Source of the DNA: Hepsetus odoe
Lineage: Eukaryota > Chordata > Actinopteri > Characiformes > Hepsetidae
NCBI GenBank assembly: GCA_017165825.1
Contig: CM029379.1
Coordinates: 17,808,028 to 17,872,027 of the forward strand
Direction of reading: 5' to 3'
Length of the DNA: 64,000 nucleotides
Position 1 is the stretch's first letter, and every line of letters starts with the position of its first letter. Positions 1 through 9,738 of this stretch are shown piece after piece. The translations under genes were made by a program, and so were the position numbers. A model generated the notes under the pieces. That model worked only from the letters and a program-made list of their open reading frames with translations. It made no database searches and was not told where the DNA came from.

Positions 1-1900
1 TGTTGTAAAACTAGTGCAGAAATCAAGAACCCACAGCTCTTCCTTACCTCCTTTACAGGAAACAGTGCTGCCATTCTGCACCATCTCCTGCAGTAGCACC
101 ACTGCCCTCTGTACCATCACTGCATTGCATTTTAAAAGTGTGTAGATGCTGAACAACCATTTTCAAAACAGCAGTTGTAAGGCAGTTTTTGGTTATTAAC
201 ACATAGACAGCCTGCCTCAGCTCTAGTGTTCTCTTTATGTTGAAGTGCATGTCAGTAATGTTTAGCAAAAGTACTGATTCTAATCTTTAAAGCCTAACTG
301 TTAAACTTCCAGACTGGGGGTGTGGCCACAACATGGCATTGCTTTATATTGTCCACATTAAGCTGAATCACTGCACACTGGATGTAGGAATCAAGTGTTT
401 TAGGTTTGCGGGTTGGATCCATAAAGTTTTATTCAGAGGCTGTGCAACGAATCATGAATTTGACAGAATATGTCTCACCTGTACTTCCTGTCATCTTTGC
501 ATGTGGCCAGCGCATCACTGAGCCTCACTATCCTTCGTACATGAGAATAGTGTGAGATCTGCACTTCCTCCACCAGTGACCCTGCTGCCCTCCTGAAGGT
601 GTTTTTCAACGTTTAAATTTATTCATAGCCAGAACATAAATGTTTTGCAAAATCCAAAGTTTAACTTTTTGGATGTGTCTAGATCCTCACAGAAGTCCCT
701 GCATGCTTCTGAATAAAGACTCTGCAGATGAAGAAGAAAAGACACCTGAGAGCATGACTGACCTCCACATCTCCTTTCAACACATAAGCAAAAGTGAAAA
801 GAATAAGAAAAACTTTAACAATCGCAAATAAAAGACAAAAACATAAAATGCTCTGACGTTGTTGATGTGACGTAAGAGCTTTTCTGAGTTGTGTTCAGCT
901 GATTAAGAGCCTGGGCATGTGGTTGTTTTGTCCAAGGCTCTAAAAGCCGAGTGTAGATGTTTGCATTTGTAAAAAGATTTACATGAGTCCAGGTTGATGC
1001 TTGACGTGAGCAGTGAATGTTTTTTTTTTTTATGATCCCTTAAAATCAGGGATTATTTTGAAAATACTTCTGATGATCGAACGGCCAATCCAGCATTTCT
1101 CAGGTTGGTAGAAAAGCTATTTATGTTAATCAAAGTTCATCAAAGTAATTAAAACGTGTGCATTATGTGTGGCCAGTGTAAATGCTTGTGTGATCCAAAC
1201 AAACATGGCAGATGACAGCGAAGTGACTGTGTTGGTGCAGAATATCTCACAGAAGACATTCTACTTACATGCTGTTACCACACCTCACCAACATGTACAA
1301 CTATATACAGTGTTAAGAAAACCTCAGAATTTTTCACCCTTAATCATTTCACATGTTTAAGCTTCAACTGTCATTTTGTTTGTTGGAAAAGGAAAAGCTA
1401 TCCTTTCTGAAAAGGTACCTAATCTGTTTTCCCAGAAAGATGTTTTTCTCAAGAAAAAAGATCTGTTAGACCTGATGTTTGGCTCCACCATACTGATTGA
1501 ACACTGATTTACAAAAAACAAGAATAAAACAATTTTCATAAAACAGGTTCATGTGATGGCTTGCCAAGTGTTAGACTTATGTTTTTTTTTTTTGTGGTTT
1601 AAGTTGAATATTCAATGGTGTGTCCAGATGAAAATGAAATGCTTCCACCTGAAGAAAATCCTTCTTTATTTCTTTCTTGTTCTTTCTTGTTAAAGAGCCC
1701 TGTAACACCCTGTAAATTTCTCATTCGTGGAATATTCTATTCTATTCTATTTACTTCTTTACAGTGTGTCAAAATGAATGGTATACTTAAAATAGTAACT
1801 TGGTTTACTTCAAAAACCAACAAGAACAAGAACCATAGCACATGTATCCTTCCTGTAGACCCAGTGTCACATGATAACTGCACAGGAACCAGAGGACAAG
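1..1900. other. Intergenic sequence upstream of the lectin gene
   Basis: No exon could be recognised. A possible polyadenylation signal (AATAAA, 827-832, plus strand) could mark the end of an upstream gene, but no coding exon was found before it. A short TTCTA run lies at about 1735-1750. The open frame running from 1615 into lectin exon 1 is probably 5' UTR and flank. The lectin promoter should lie just upstream of 1900, but no clear TATA box was seen. Confidence 0.3.
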
Positions 1901-1935
1901 TGGCTTCTGTTTCATTTGTAACTCTGATGAGGACC

Positions 1936-4900
1936 ATGGAGGAGTTTGAGAAAGATGCAGATTCTGAGAGCATCTACATGAACACAGATGACCTTGAGAA
2001 AAATGACAACGAGAGCGGAGTCAGTGTGAACATCTACCTCAACACAGCAGCACAGAAAGCAGGTAAACCTGACTTTACAAGGAAAATTTAAACATTAAGA
2101 CAACAATCTAAGAAATGGCCATTTTACAGGAGAAGACAAAAACACTGGCGTGTTAATGTAAGCTGATGTGAGAGAAGCTGAATTCTAAGAAATTTTAGAG
2201 CATTTCTATTGGTCCATTCTTTGTGAAATATACATCCAATGTAAAGGCAACTGCTTAAGCTGCTGACACTGCAGAAAACGTTTTGATTGACATAAAATGT
2301 GTTGACTGTTCTTCAGGTAATTTGTCGGTGTTGATTAAAAAATTTGTGTCAGTTCATTTTATTATATCAGTCCATTCTTGAATTTTAAACAAATTCGGAA
2401 CACATTTAATAAATTTTAATTATTTGATTACACTTGATTTCACAGTTTTATCCAGTAAAGCAATACAGACACATTTATTAAATTGGATAATTTAATAACT
2501 GCTGTCTAGTCTTGGGTTCTTGTGAATTCATCGACAGATTACCAAACTACTGAAGAAAAGAAAGAAAAAATATTGTGCTGTTAGAGATGACACATCGGTA
2601 CCTTTACTGTTACATTACTGTTTTCAGCCACTAAGCAATATCAGCTCAGAATTCATATCTGCTAAGAAAAAACTGTATTGTGCTTTTTTTCCCCCCTGTT
2701 GGTCGATGTATTGGAAATGGAAAGAGCAACTAACATACAGAAAATGAAAACGACGGCCAACTTAGAAAAGTAAAAAGTTTTATTTATAAAAAAAAAATGA
2801 TGGTAAATTTAAAAAAATTAAATCTTTCACAGTATTATTCTTTCAGTGGAAATAGAGAAGAGAAGAGAAAGAGGAAGCGATAGTACTCCTAGGGCTCAAC
2901 TTTCATGTGGATGATACTTTTTAACATCAGGTCACAAATAATAAAGAAATGTCTTGAAAAAAGCAGTAGTGGAAGTCTAACCATGCTGCTATTGTAATTC
3001 TTGCAGGTTCTGAGGCTGCTCCTGAGGGACGGCAGGTGCGCTCTGGTAATCCAGCTGCAGTGTGTCTGGTGCTGCTGTGTGTTCTCCTGCTGGCAGTTAT
3101 CACGGGCCTGAGTGTAAAACATAATGCAGAGAAAGAGCAGTTACTGAACAGCTTTGCTAACATTACTAAAGAGAGAAATGAATTACAGACCAGTTACTTC
3201 AATATAACCAAAGAGAGAGACCAGTTACAGACCAGTTACTTCAATATAACCAAAGAGAGAGTCCAGTTACAGAGCCGTTATAATGATGTATCAAAGCAAA
3301 GAAGGCAGGTACAAAATAGGATGAATAGCATAACAAAGGAGAGAGACCAGTTATTGGACAGTAACAACCTCCTGACTTTAGAGAAAAACAAGCTAAAGAC
3401 AGTCTCAGAGGTCCTGACCATGGAAGTAGATGCATATCAGAAAGAGCTTAAAGGGATGGGTGAGTTCAAACTCATATCTGAACATCAGAAATGACCATGA
3501 GAGTTAATAAGAAAAACTGCAATAGTACCTAAAATGTGATTCTTTTCTTATCAGTAAATATACTGTACTGTGCAAAATTTTTAGGCAGTTGTGAAAAAAA
3601 TACTTGAAACAAAGAATGCTTTCAGAAATCTAAATAATAATTGTTTATTTTGATCAGTTTACAAGATGCAAAGTGAGCGAACAAAAGAAAAATCTAAATC
3701 AAATCCATATTTGGTGTTTCTACCTTTTGCCTTCAAACCAGCATCAGTTCTTCTGGCCCCCACAGAGCCCTGATCTCAACATCATCCAGTGTGTCTAGAT
3801 TACATGAAGAGACAGAAGGATGTGAGGAAGCCTACATCCACAGAAGATCTGTGGTTAGTTCTCCAAGATGTTTGGAACGACCTACCAGCCGAGTTCCTTC
3901 AAAAACTGTGTGCAAGTGTACCTAGAAGAACTGATGCTGTTTTGATTTATATTTCTCTTTTGTTCATTCAGTGCATTTTGTTGATAGATGAAAACAAATG
4001 ATGTTTACAGTACTGTAAAAATTACAGTACTGTAAATCATTTTAACCAAATGTAAATCTGTAATTTAAACAGTTTTTCTATTGTTTTAATGAAGGTATTA
4101 ATTGTAATGTAATGCTTTAAGTCACACATTGTGTTGAATCTTATGTCTAAACCCGTGGTTCTGTAAAGTCACAGAAAAATGCTTTCCACACAGTTCAAAG
4201 GAGAAAACATGAAATCCATGAGAGCGGTTCAGAAACCAGTGCAAATCTGACTGAACATAATTTATTAACTGAAACTTTAAAAAAGGAGTTTGATGTGCCC
4301 TTGTGACCACTTGTATGAAGTGGACTGAGATGTAACTAAAATGGATATTTTGAGATGGCAGTCTGGTTAATTATATCAGATTATTTATTGACCTTTTGTT
4401 ATATTTTGGTTAAAGAATAATTCAGTTGTGGAACTATACTGTGGGGCAGCGCTGGCCTAGTGGTTAAGTACTAGGTCCTATCTTGGAAGGTCATGGGTTT
4501 GAGTGCCAGATCAGTGGGCTCGAAAGATAACATCCCCAACACTGCTCCCTGGGCACTGGATGTACGGTTGCCCCCTGCTCCACTTACATGTGATGAATTA
4601 AATGCAGCAAATTTCTAGTAGTTGTGATTTGGTGTCTTCACAATGGCAAAATAGTCACTTTCACTTTACTTTCACTACTCTTCCAGAGGCAGTTTGTCCC
4701 AGTGGATGGACGAGGTTCATGTCTAGCTGTTACTACATTTTCTCTTTAATGAAAAACTGGGATCAGAGCAGGCAGGACTGCAGAGCGAGGGGAGCAGACC
4801 TGGTGATCATCAACAGCAGAGAGAAGCAGGTGATAATGTAGAAAAAAATGACCAACACTTACTTTAATGTGGGTGACAAACACAGTTTAAGACCATTCTG

Positions 4901-5827
4901 TTTGACCTTCAGAAATTTGTTTCTGGATTTGGGAGGCATTTGTGGATTGGTCTAACCGATCGTGACGTTGAGGGCAACTGGAAATGGGTGGATGGCACGT
5001 CGCTTGTCTCTGGGTATGAAAAAATTAAATAATTGTGCTGTTTTTTTCATTTCAACAAGCCCTGAAAGTGTCACCTTTTCCCTCGCTGCCTGTCTATACA
5101 GTTGCTTCCCACACCTGACATGTGTCACTTGTGCACTGAGTAGAAATTAAAATAGGGGCTCCTTTATCCTAATCGAGTTAAAAGTTGATCCAGTGAGATT
5201 ATTGGAGAAGGCTGTTTGCCTTGTTGTTAACCTTTAATTATCATAACTGGTTCAATCCATTAAAAAAATAACCCTGATCCATCACATCAGGGCAACAAAG
5301 ATCATTACATCCTACTTATTTATTCATTTATTTATTTTTGTGTTGTAGTTCTTCAAATGAATGATTTATTATTCCAAAAGCATTTGCAGTTTATTCAGCT
5401 GCAATTACAGTTCCTCATTCAAAAAGCATCCCGGATTGAAACGCTCCTAATAGCCAAAGGCTGAACAGATGGATGTTTATTTTTTGTGATGACCTTTATG
5501 AATGATCAGATTTTAACACCTTTCATGCCCTAAATTAAACACTTTTTAAATAACAAGAATAAGTTGGTTAAACAAGCCATGATCACTAAAAAGGCCTTCA
5601 TCGTTTCACTGTTTCAGTTTTTCTCCTTGCATCTTAGGTTCTGGTCACATGGGGAGCCGAATAATGCTGTCTCATTGTTTGGGGATGAGGACTGTGTTCA
5701 GGTGGTTCCTCAGATCGGCTCCAGTGATGCAACATCCAGCTGGAACGATCTCTCCTGCAGCAGTTCCCTTCAGTGGATATGTGAAAAGAATGTTCGTTGC
5801 ACTGCTGATCAAGTGCACAGTGACTAA
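1936..5827 (+). CDS. C-type lectin receptor, type II membrane protein (CD209/CLEC4-like), 5 exons
   Basis: Coding exons are 1936-2062, 3007-3459, 4687-4829, 4913-5013 and 5638-5827; all junctions are GT-AG and phases 1, 1, 0, 2 join into an uninterrupted 337-residue frame. The tail (1-56) holds Y14 (IYMN) and Y34 (IYLN). A hydrophobic segment at about 59-79 is the membrane anchor, with no signal peptide, so the protein is type II. Residues 80-193 form a coiled-coil neck. The lectin domain (about 196-331) has six cysteines, the WIGL core, EPN in the sugar-binding loop and WND in the second calcium site. EPN in this family predicts mannose/fucose-type ligands. The ATG at 1936 (ACC ATG G) has better context than the in-frame ATG at 1927. 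Likely expressed on myeloid cells; that is inference. It could equally be named an asialoglycoprotein-receptor-like or other CLEC paralogue. Confidence 0.9.
3202..3285 (+). repeat. 42-bp tandem repeats encoding the lectin neck
   Basis: Inside lectin exon 2 a 14-residue unit, roughly [14 protein letters not shown], is repeated, each copy being 42 bases. It begins as a partial copy near 3160 and decays after 3285. Each unit spans two heptads, so the repeats lengthen the coiled coil without changing its register. Each unit also carries an NIT glycosylation sequon. Neck length polymorphism of this kind is known for CD209-type lectins. Confidence 0.75.
3550..4045 (+). mobile_element. Tc1-type transposon, internally deleted, in lectin intron 2
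   Basis: The left end has the Tc1-like terminus TACTGTACTGTGCAAA and the right end has TACAGTACTGTA. CAGCATCAGTTCTTCT at about 3740 recurs inverted at about 3928, so long inverted ends are present. Between them is a plus-strand remnant reading [10 protein letters not shown], the SPDLN motif of the Tc1 DDE domain, followed by stops. The N-terminal half of the transposase is missing. It is therefore a dead deletion derivative, in the sense orientation within the intron. Confidence 0.7.
4443..4592 (+). mobile_element. tRNA-headed SINE (family 2) in lectin intron 2
   Basis: The head has an A-box-like TGGCCTAGTGGTTAAG and a B-box-like GGTCATGGGTTTGAGTGCC, then a body with ACTGCTCCCTGGGCACTGGATG. 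The same family occurs at 23.0, 31.0, 35.1, 49.6-50.0 and 52.6 kb. It lies about 95 bases before lectin exon 3. Confidence 0.65.
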
Positions 5828-6131
5828 TATTTGGCACACAGAGAGAAATGATATCAAACAGATATATCAGCTTTTGCTTCATTGCTCTGGAGACTTCATG
5901 GTTAAATCAGCTTAATGCATTGAATTCAAGAGAGGTTTTTTTTTCTTTCAGAGTACAGTGGGTGACTTTATTGACATCTCTGTTAAACTCTAAACATCTG
6001 TCTGAGCAGCAGGAGACTCTGATCTGTTTGTGATTATGGTGATCTCTTGGCACCCTAAAGTGAAATTAAATGAAAAGGCTGCTTAAGCTTTAAAAACACA
6101 AATGTAAAATTCTAATGTACATTTTATTAAA

Positions 6132-6137
6132 AATAAA
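6132..6137 (+). terminator. Polyadenylation signal of the C-type lectin gene
   Basis: AATAAA lies about 305 bases after the lectin stop codon, with no repeat between. It is the first canonical signal downstream and gives a 3' UTR of ordinary length. Confidence 0.5.
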
Positions 6138-6324
6138 AATTGAAAAGCTAATTTTTTCATGATGTGTCACTGGTACCCTTGCATGTTTTTCATTAAATTA
6201 AATTTAATGTATTTTATTTACAATCTATATATTTTTTCCCATAGATTTTCATTTTATTATTTTTATTTCATCAAAGCCTCTGTGAAAACCTTGGTTGTTT
6301 ATTCAGAGCAGTTCCTGTATTCAG

Positions 6325-6338
6325 CCACTAGATGGCGG
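6325..6338 (+). promoter_or_regulatory. CTCF-like motif at the edge of receptor unit A
   Basis: CCACTAGATGGCGG matches the published CTCF core CCASYAGRKGGCRS at every position. It lies between the lectin gene and the SLAM-like array. A similar 13 of 14 match is at 25515-25528 on the same strand. The homologous place in unit B (about 17,215) lacks it because about 27 bases are missing. Occupancy cannot be judged from sequence. Confidence 0.4.
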
Positions 6339-6390
6339 GCCTTGTTCACAATGATCTCCCCCACTGACCGACAGAGCGCTTCATCTGTGG

Positions 6391-6503
6391 TCGCGTCCCA
6401 AACTGCGCACTATCACCTACACCGTTCGTTAAAGTAGTGCACTGCCTACAGCTCATCATTCAACAGTGAAGTATTTAAACTGCGGGAGGGTGTAGTTTGG
6501 GAC
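6391..6503. mobile_element. Small MITE with GTCCCAAA ends
   Basis: GTCCCAAACTGCGCAC at the left is mirrored by GTGTAGTTTGGGAC at the right, about 110 bases overall, with an internal TAGTGCAC-type stretch. This resembles short non-autonomous DNA elements common in fish. The copy in unit B at about 17,245-17,352 has lost part of its left end. Confidence 0.45.
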
Positions 6504-6504
6504 C

Positions 6505-6720
6505 CAGCCTGTTGTGTTTACTTCCGCTGTGAAGGTGAGCTGTGAAGTCATTTAAGAGAAAGTATCAAGAGCGCAGGTATCAGAGTGTAACTGTTGTTGT
6601 GGCTGTTTTAGTGAAGAGTGTGTTGAAGTGTAGATCAGTTCAGCTGAGTGTTGGTGGAGGTCAGTGAGGAGATGGAGGCTTTAGTACAGACTGAGTTTAA
6701 TCACATTACTGGACACTGAT
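6505..6720 (+). other. Possible plus-strand leader/exon with 15-residue ORF, duplicated in unit B
   Basis: A GC-richer stretch has an ETS-like ACTTCCGC, a donor-like GAAG|GTGAGC near 6535 and an acceptor-like TGGCTGTTTTAG near 6611, followed by an ORF at 6672-6719 reading MEALVQTEFNHITGH. The ORF is unchanged at 17518-17565 in unit B although the surroundings carry indels. It may be the 5' part of a plus-strand transcript divergent from the lectin or convergent with the SLAM-like genes, or simply recently duplicated non-coding DNA. Confidence 0.2.
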
Positions 6721-7020
6721 GTACAAAAAACACACAGTCAGAAAGAACATTTTCTGTTCTGCTTTAGAAAAACTTTACAGATTATTCAGATTCTCCTAAA
6801 AAATAAAAGTCTCAGACTTTTCACAGAAAACACTAATTATAATAAAATCCCTAAAATATTATTATTATTTCTTAAAGATACAATAATAACACAAACAGCA
6901 CATTTTTATTTTCTGAACACAAACATGGACCTGCAGCTGTTTTATTGATCATTGTTGTTGTAGTTGTTGTTTCACACTGTGTCAAAATCAGACCAACAGA
7001 AACAAACCAGTAAAGACTGA

Positions 7021-7095
7021 AAATAACAAATGTTGACCTGCAGGATCTGATGATCTGATGATCTGATGATCTGATGATCTGGTGATCTGATCAGG
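7021..7095. repeat. GATCTGAT tandem repeat
   Basis: The 8-base unit GATCTGAT is repeated about four times with variants just beyond the 3' end of receptor unit A. A shorter version is at 17,675-17,695 in unit B. Confidence 0.7.
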
Positions 7096-7123
7096 TGAAA
7101 TGTAAGCGTTTATTGTCTGAGCA

Positions 7124-7316
7124 TCACTGAACTGTTTGTGTCCACGTCCTGCTGTGGACAGAGGATACGGTCAGTGTCTTGCTGTGGACAGAGGACACTT
7201 TCAACGTCCTGCTCTGGACAGAGGACACGGTCGATGTCTTGCTTGCTGTGGACAGAGGACGTGGCTGAATCTTGTAATTTATGAAATGCTGCCGTGCTGT
7301 TCTGTGGAATAGATCA
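7124..7316 (-). CDS. Unit A cytoplasmic tail exon with decayed ITSM and 33-bp repeats
   Basis: The acceptor is at 7317-7318. Entered in phase 2 (from TM1) it reads DLFHRTARQHFINYKIQPRP and then an 11-residue repeat, about TVSSVHSKTL, to the stop at 7124. Entered in phase 1 (from TM2) it reads VIYSTEQHGSIS and stops at 7279-7281. Compared with unit B (TNYNKIQPR) and gene C (TIYDKIQPR), unit A has lost the TxYxxI signature through a 3-base deletion and T to I. Whether either frame is used is unknown. Confidence 0.45.
7130..7265. repeat. 33-bp minisatellite in the unit A tail
   Basis: About four copies of a unit like GTCCTGCTGTGGACAGAGGA, period about 33 bases, so the tail frame is kept open. 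A diverged version is at 17,740-17,915 in unit B. Confidence 0.75.
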
Positions 7317-7321
7317 CTGTT

Positions 7322-7325
7322 ACAG

Positions 7326-7360
<35 letters not shown>
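7322..7360. repeat. GA microsatellite
   Basis: A near-perfect (GA)n run lies just upstream, on the minus strand, of the acceptor of the unit A tail exon, so it forms that intron's polypyrimidine tract (CT repeats). Confidence 0.9.
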
Positions 7361-7362
<2 letters not shown>

Positions 7363-7571
7363 ATCTGCAGATCCAGAGTTCACACTTCTTTCACATCTGA
7401 CCCACATTTTGTACGTCTGACAGTCTGTCTGATTCTATTCGTCTTTTCTGTGTGTGTGTTTTTTTTTCTGTGCTCTCTCAGTTGACAGCTCCTTCTGCAA
7501 TCAGACTCTAAAATTGTTCACTTTCTGTCCCTCACAGCAGGTTACTTCCCACAAATCGTACAGGATTGGTT

Positions 7572-7747
7572 GGTGGTGGTCTAGTGGTAGGGTACTTGCC
7601 TACAGACTCTGGATCAAGAGGTCCCAGGTTCAAATCCCACCTCCAGCACTACCACTACTGGGTCCTTGAGCAAGACCCTTAACCCTGAGTTGCTCCAGGT
7701 CGTTCTGGATAAGAGCGTCTGCTAAATGCCATAAATGTAAATGTAAA
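7572..7747 (+). mobile_element. tRNA-headed SINE with LINE-type tail (family 1)
   Basis: The head is GGTGGTGGTCTAGTGGTAGG (A box) with GGTCCCAGGTTCAAATCCCA (B box), then a body with ACCCTTAACCCTGAGTTGCT and the tail GAGCGTCTGCTAAATGCC plus TAAATG repeats. This tail is the one shared between many teleost SINEs and L2-type LINEs. The copy is in the last intron of unit A. Confidence 0.8.
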
Positions 7748-7766
7748 TTGTGAACCAGAAAAGCAC

Positions 7767-7931
7767 CTCGTGTGAATAAATCCAGATCGTTCTCTTGTTT
7801 TTTTCTTGGTGAACATGTAGATTTCCTTTCCAGTAGAAACACAGTCACAGTCGTCCCCGTGATTAAGAAAGCCACACATGTGACAGAAACAATATTGATG
7901 TGAGTGTGATGAACACCATCTGGTTTCCAGC
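7767..7931 (-). CDS. Unit A second membrane exon (TM2)
   Basis: Acceptor CTTGCAG and donor GAG|GTGCTT flank 165 bases. In phase 1, the phase of the C2 donor, it encodes WKPDGVHHTH and a hydrophobic INIVSVTCVAFLITGTT anchor followed by LLERK and a basic stretch. Because its length is a multiple of three, it leaves in phase 1. The phase-2 frame is also open but cysteine- and histidine-rich, which looks less natural. A homologue is in unit B; short relics are at 14,170-14,222 and 21,737-21,772. Confidence 0.5.
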
Positions 7932-8247
7932 CTGCAAGAAAAATCAGAAATTCACAATTTAATTTCTAAAGACCTAAATTTAGTTATTAATTCTGCATTT
8001 TTCATATTAAACTCCAAAAACATCAGATTCCTCAAAGAGAACCGTTCATGATCTAATCATCACACCAATCTTATAAAACTAGGGATGTTCTGAGCTGTGA
8101 GTGTGAGTGAGAGAATTGTTATGACAAAACTAAGGAGTAGCTAAAATGTCTGTGTGAGATGTTCAGACTTATTAAACATAAAACAGAGCAGCTATCTGCA
8201 TTTGTATGCATTCAGGTATTATTAAAAGTTAATAGTTCGACAGATAC

Positions 8248-8374
8248 CTGCCTTCTCTGAGATTAGTTTCATTTCTGTGTTTTTTTCTCTGCAGAAACAC
8301 GAACATCACTACCACTGTCAGTGTGAAAATCACAGAGCACACAACTGCAGCAATGTATATTCTATTCTTGTCTT
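8248..8374 (-). CDS. Unit A first membrane exon (TM1)
   Basis: The acceptor (AACCAG) is at 8375-8376 and the donor (GCAG|GTATCTG) at 8246-8247. It enters in phase 1 and leaves in phase 2, encoding EDKNRIYIAAVVCSVIF and TLTVVVMFVFLQRKKHRNET. It is a classic single-pass anchor with a basic stop-transfer end. It closely matches the TM exon of gene C (29142-29272), and unit B lacks it. Confidence 0.65.
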
Positions 8375-8524
8375 CTGGTTCCCGTAGTTTTAAGTTTTAA
8401 AATAATTTGAATTAAAAAAATAATCATTGTGTTGTCAGATGTCAGTAATTATGATAGGAACTTCAGCTCATATGAAAATGTTCTTTTTTTAGTTTTAAAT
8501 GTGTAAAGCCATCAACTCTCATAC

Positions 8525-8791
8525 CTCGTCTATGAAGACAGTGTTGTGTAAAGTTGACTTTGCTCGTATTCTCACTGACTGGGTTGACTCCCACACAGCT
8601 GAAGGTGTCAGTGTTTGCTGCTGGTTCAGAGGAGAGACAGTGTGTCTTCAGGATCAGGCTGTTGGTTTGGTTGAATTTTTCATTTCCTTTAAACCAGAGA
8701 TTCAGTCCTTTCTCATTCTTCACTGAGCACAGCAGTGAACACTTCACTCTCTGAAGAACTGCTGTTGACTGTCACCTGAGCTGATACTTTT
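8525..8791 (-). CDS. Unit A Ig C2-type domain exon
   Basis: Acceptor GTCAG and donor GACGAG|GTATGAG border a C2-like domain. Visible parts are LLCSVKNEKGLNLWFKGNEK, EPAANTDTFSCVGVNPVSEN and the end VNFTQHCLHRR. Relative to B and C at least two small indels interrupt the frame near the start and before the tryptophan. The domain sits between the V domain and the membrane anchor, as in SLAM-family proteins. Confidence 0.65.
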
Positions 8792-8890
8792 CTGACGGCT
8801 TTGCACTTTTACCGATGTAATAAACTTTTGCCTTAAAACAAGCAAGGACATTGTAACACATTTTTAATGATAAACTGGAGACGAGCTTAC

Positions 8891-9208
8891 GGTACACGTT
8901 CAGCTGATAGTCTTGTTTTCTCTTGTCCTCTTTGGTGCTCTGTACAGTATAAAGACCTGAATCACTCATCCTCAGGTGAGAGAGAGTGAAGAGTCCGCTC
9001 TGATCATCCCAGTGGAGATGATTCTTAAACCTCTCATCAGTTTCTGTATCAGACTGTTTAGTGGCCACCAGTCAATGTTTGTATTAAAACCTATAGAGCC
9101 AGAAACAGGGACTGGAGTCGGGAAAGTCACAGAGTCACCAACCGCAAGATGAAGTACCACCTCCTGAGCAGAAACAGTGGATACTGTCACCCACAACAGA
9201 AAGATTTC
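8891..9208 (-). CDS. Unit A Ig V-type domain exon without disulphide cysteines
   Basis: Acceptor TATTTAG, donor GTACC|GTAAGC. The end of the signal peptide (WVTVSTVSA) is followed by QEVVLHLAVGDSVTFPTPVP. After a frameshift near 9065 the frame continues with KQSDTETDERFKNHLHWDDQ, GLFTLSHLRMSDSGLYTVQS and YQLNVY. Phenylalanine-proline and valine stand where V domains normally carry the B- and F-strand cysteines. Confidence 0.7.
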
Positions 9209-9738
9209 CTAAATAAAATTGGAAATGTCAAAATTTCGATTTCACTGTAAACTAAGTGCCATCAAAACGGTAAATATTGATTTGCAGAGTTAAAAGTCTA
9301 ATTGTAAAACTACACTATACACTATCTTCGTTTTCAAACCTTATCTTAAACTAGTCTTAATATAATAAAAATGATCCAGACATAGATATTTTGTTACAAT
9401 CTAATTTAAACTCCTTCCAACAAAATCAAAAATCATTATAATATCCTGAAGCCACATCCAGACCAATAACTACTTTATTTTAGGTTTTTTTGTTTTGTTT
9501 TGTTTTTTTGGTAAAAGCACAGGGCACATAGCAACCACCGGCGATGCTCAGTTACATTCAAGTCTACATTGTGGTTTCACAAGCTCAGTGTGTGTTTGTG
9601 TGTATGAAAGAGACTTGTGGTTTTCTGTGGAACTTATAATGCAAAACTTTTTCGCTTCAGTCTTTCATTTATTAGTAACTAAATCACTTAAAGCAATGTT
9701 TAACATCTGTTCTTACTCAAACTTAAATATTTGTTAAC

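Noticed and set aside
1615..1926. Extended N-terminus for the lectin
   Set aside because: The in-frame extension is low-complexity, lacks family similarity and precedes an ATG in much better context at 1936.
7572..7640. tRNA-gene-like sequences with A and B boxes
   Set aside because: Each belongs to a longer SINE with a shared body and TAAATG tail, and none folds into a complete cloverleaf with a matching acceptor stem.
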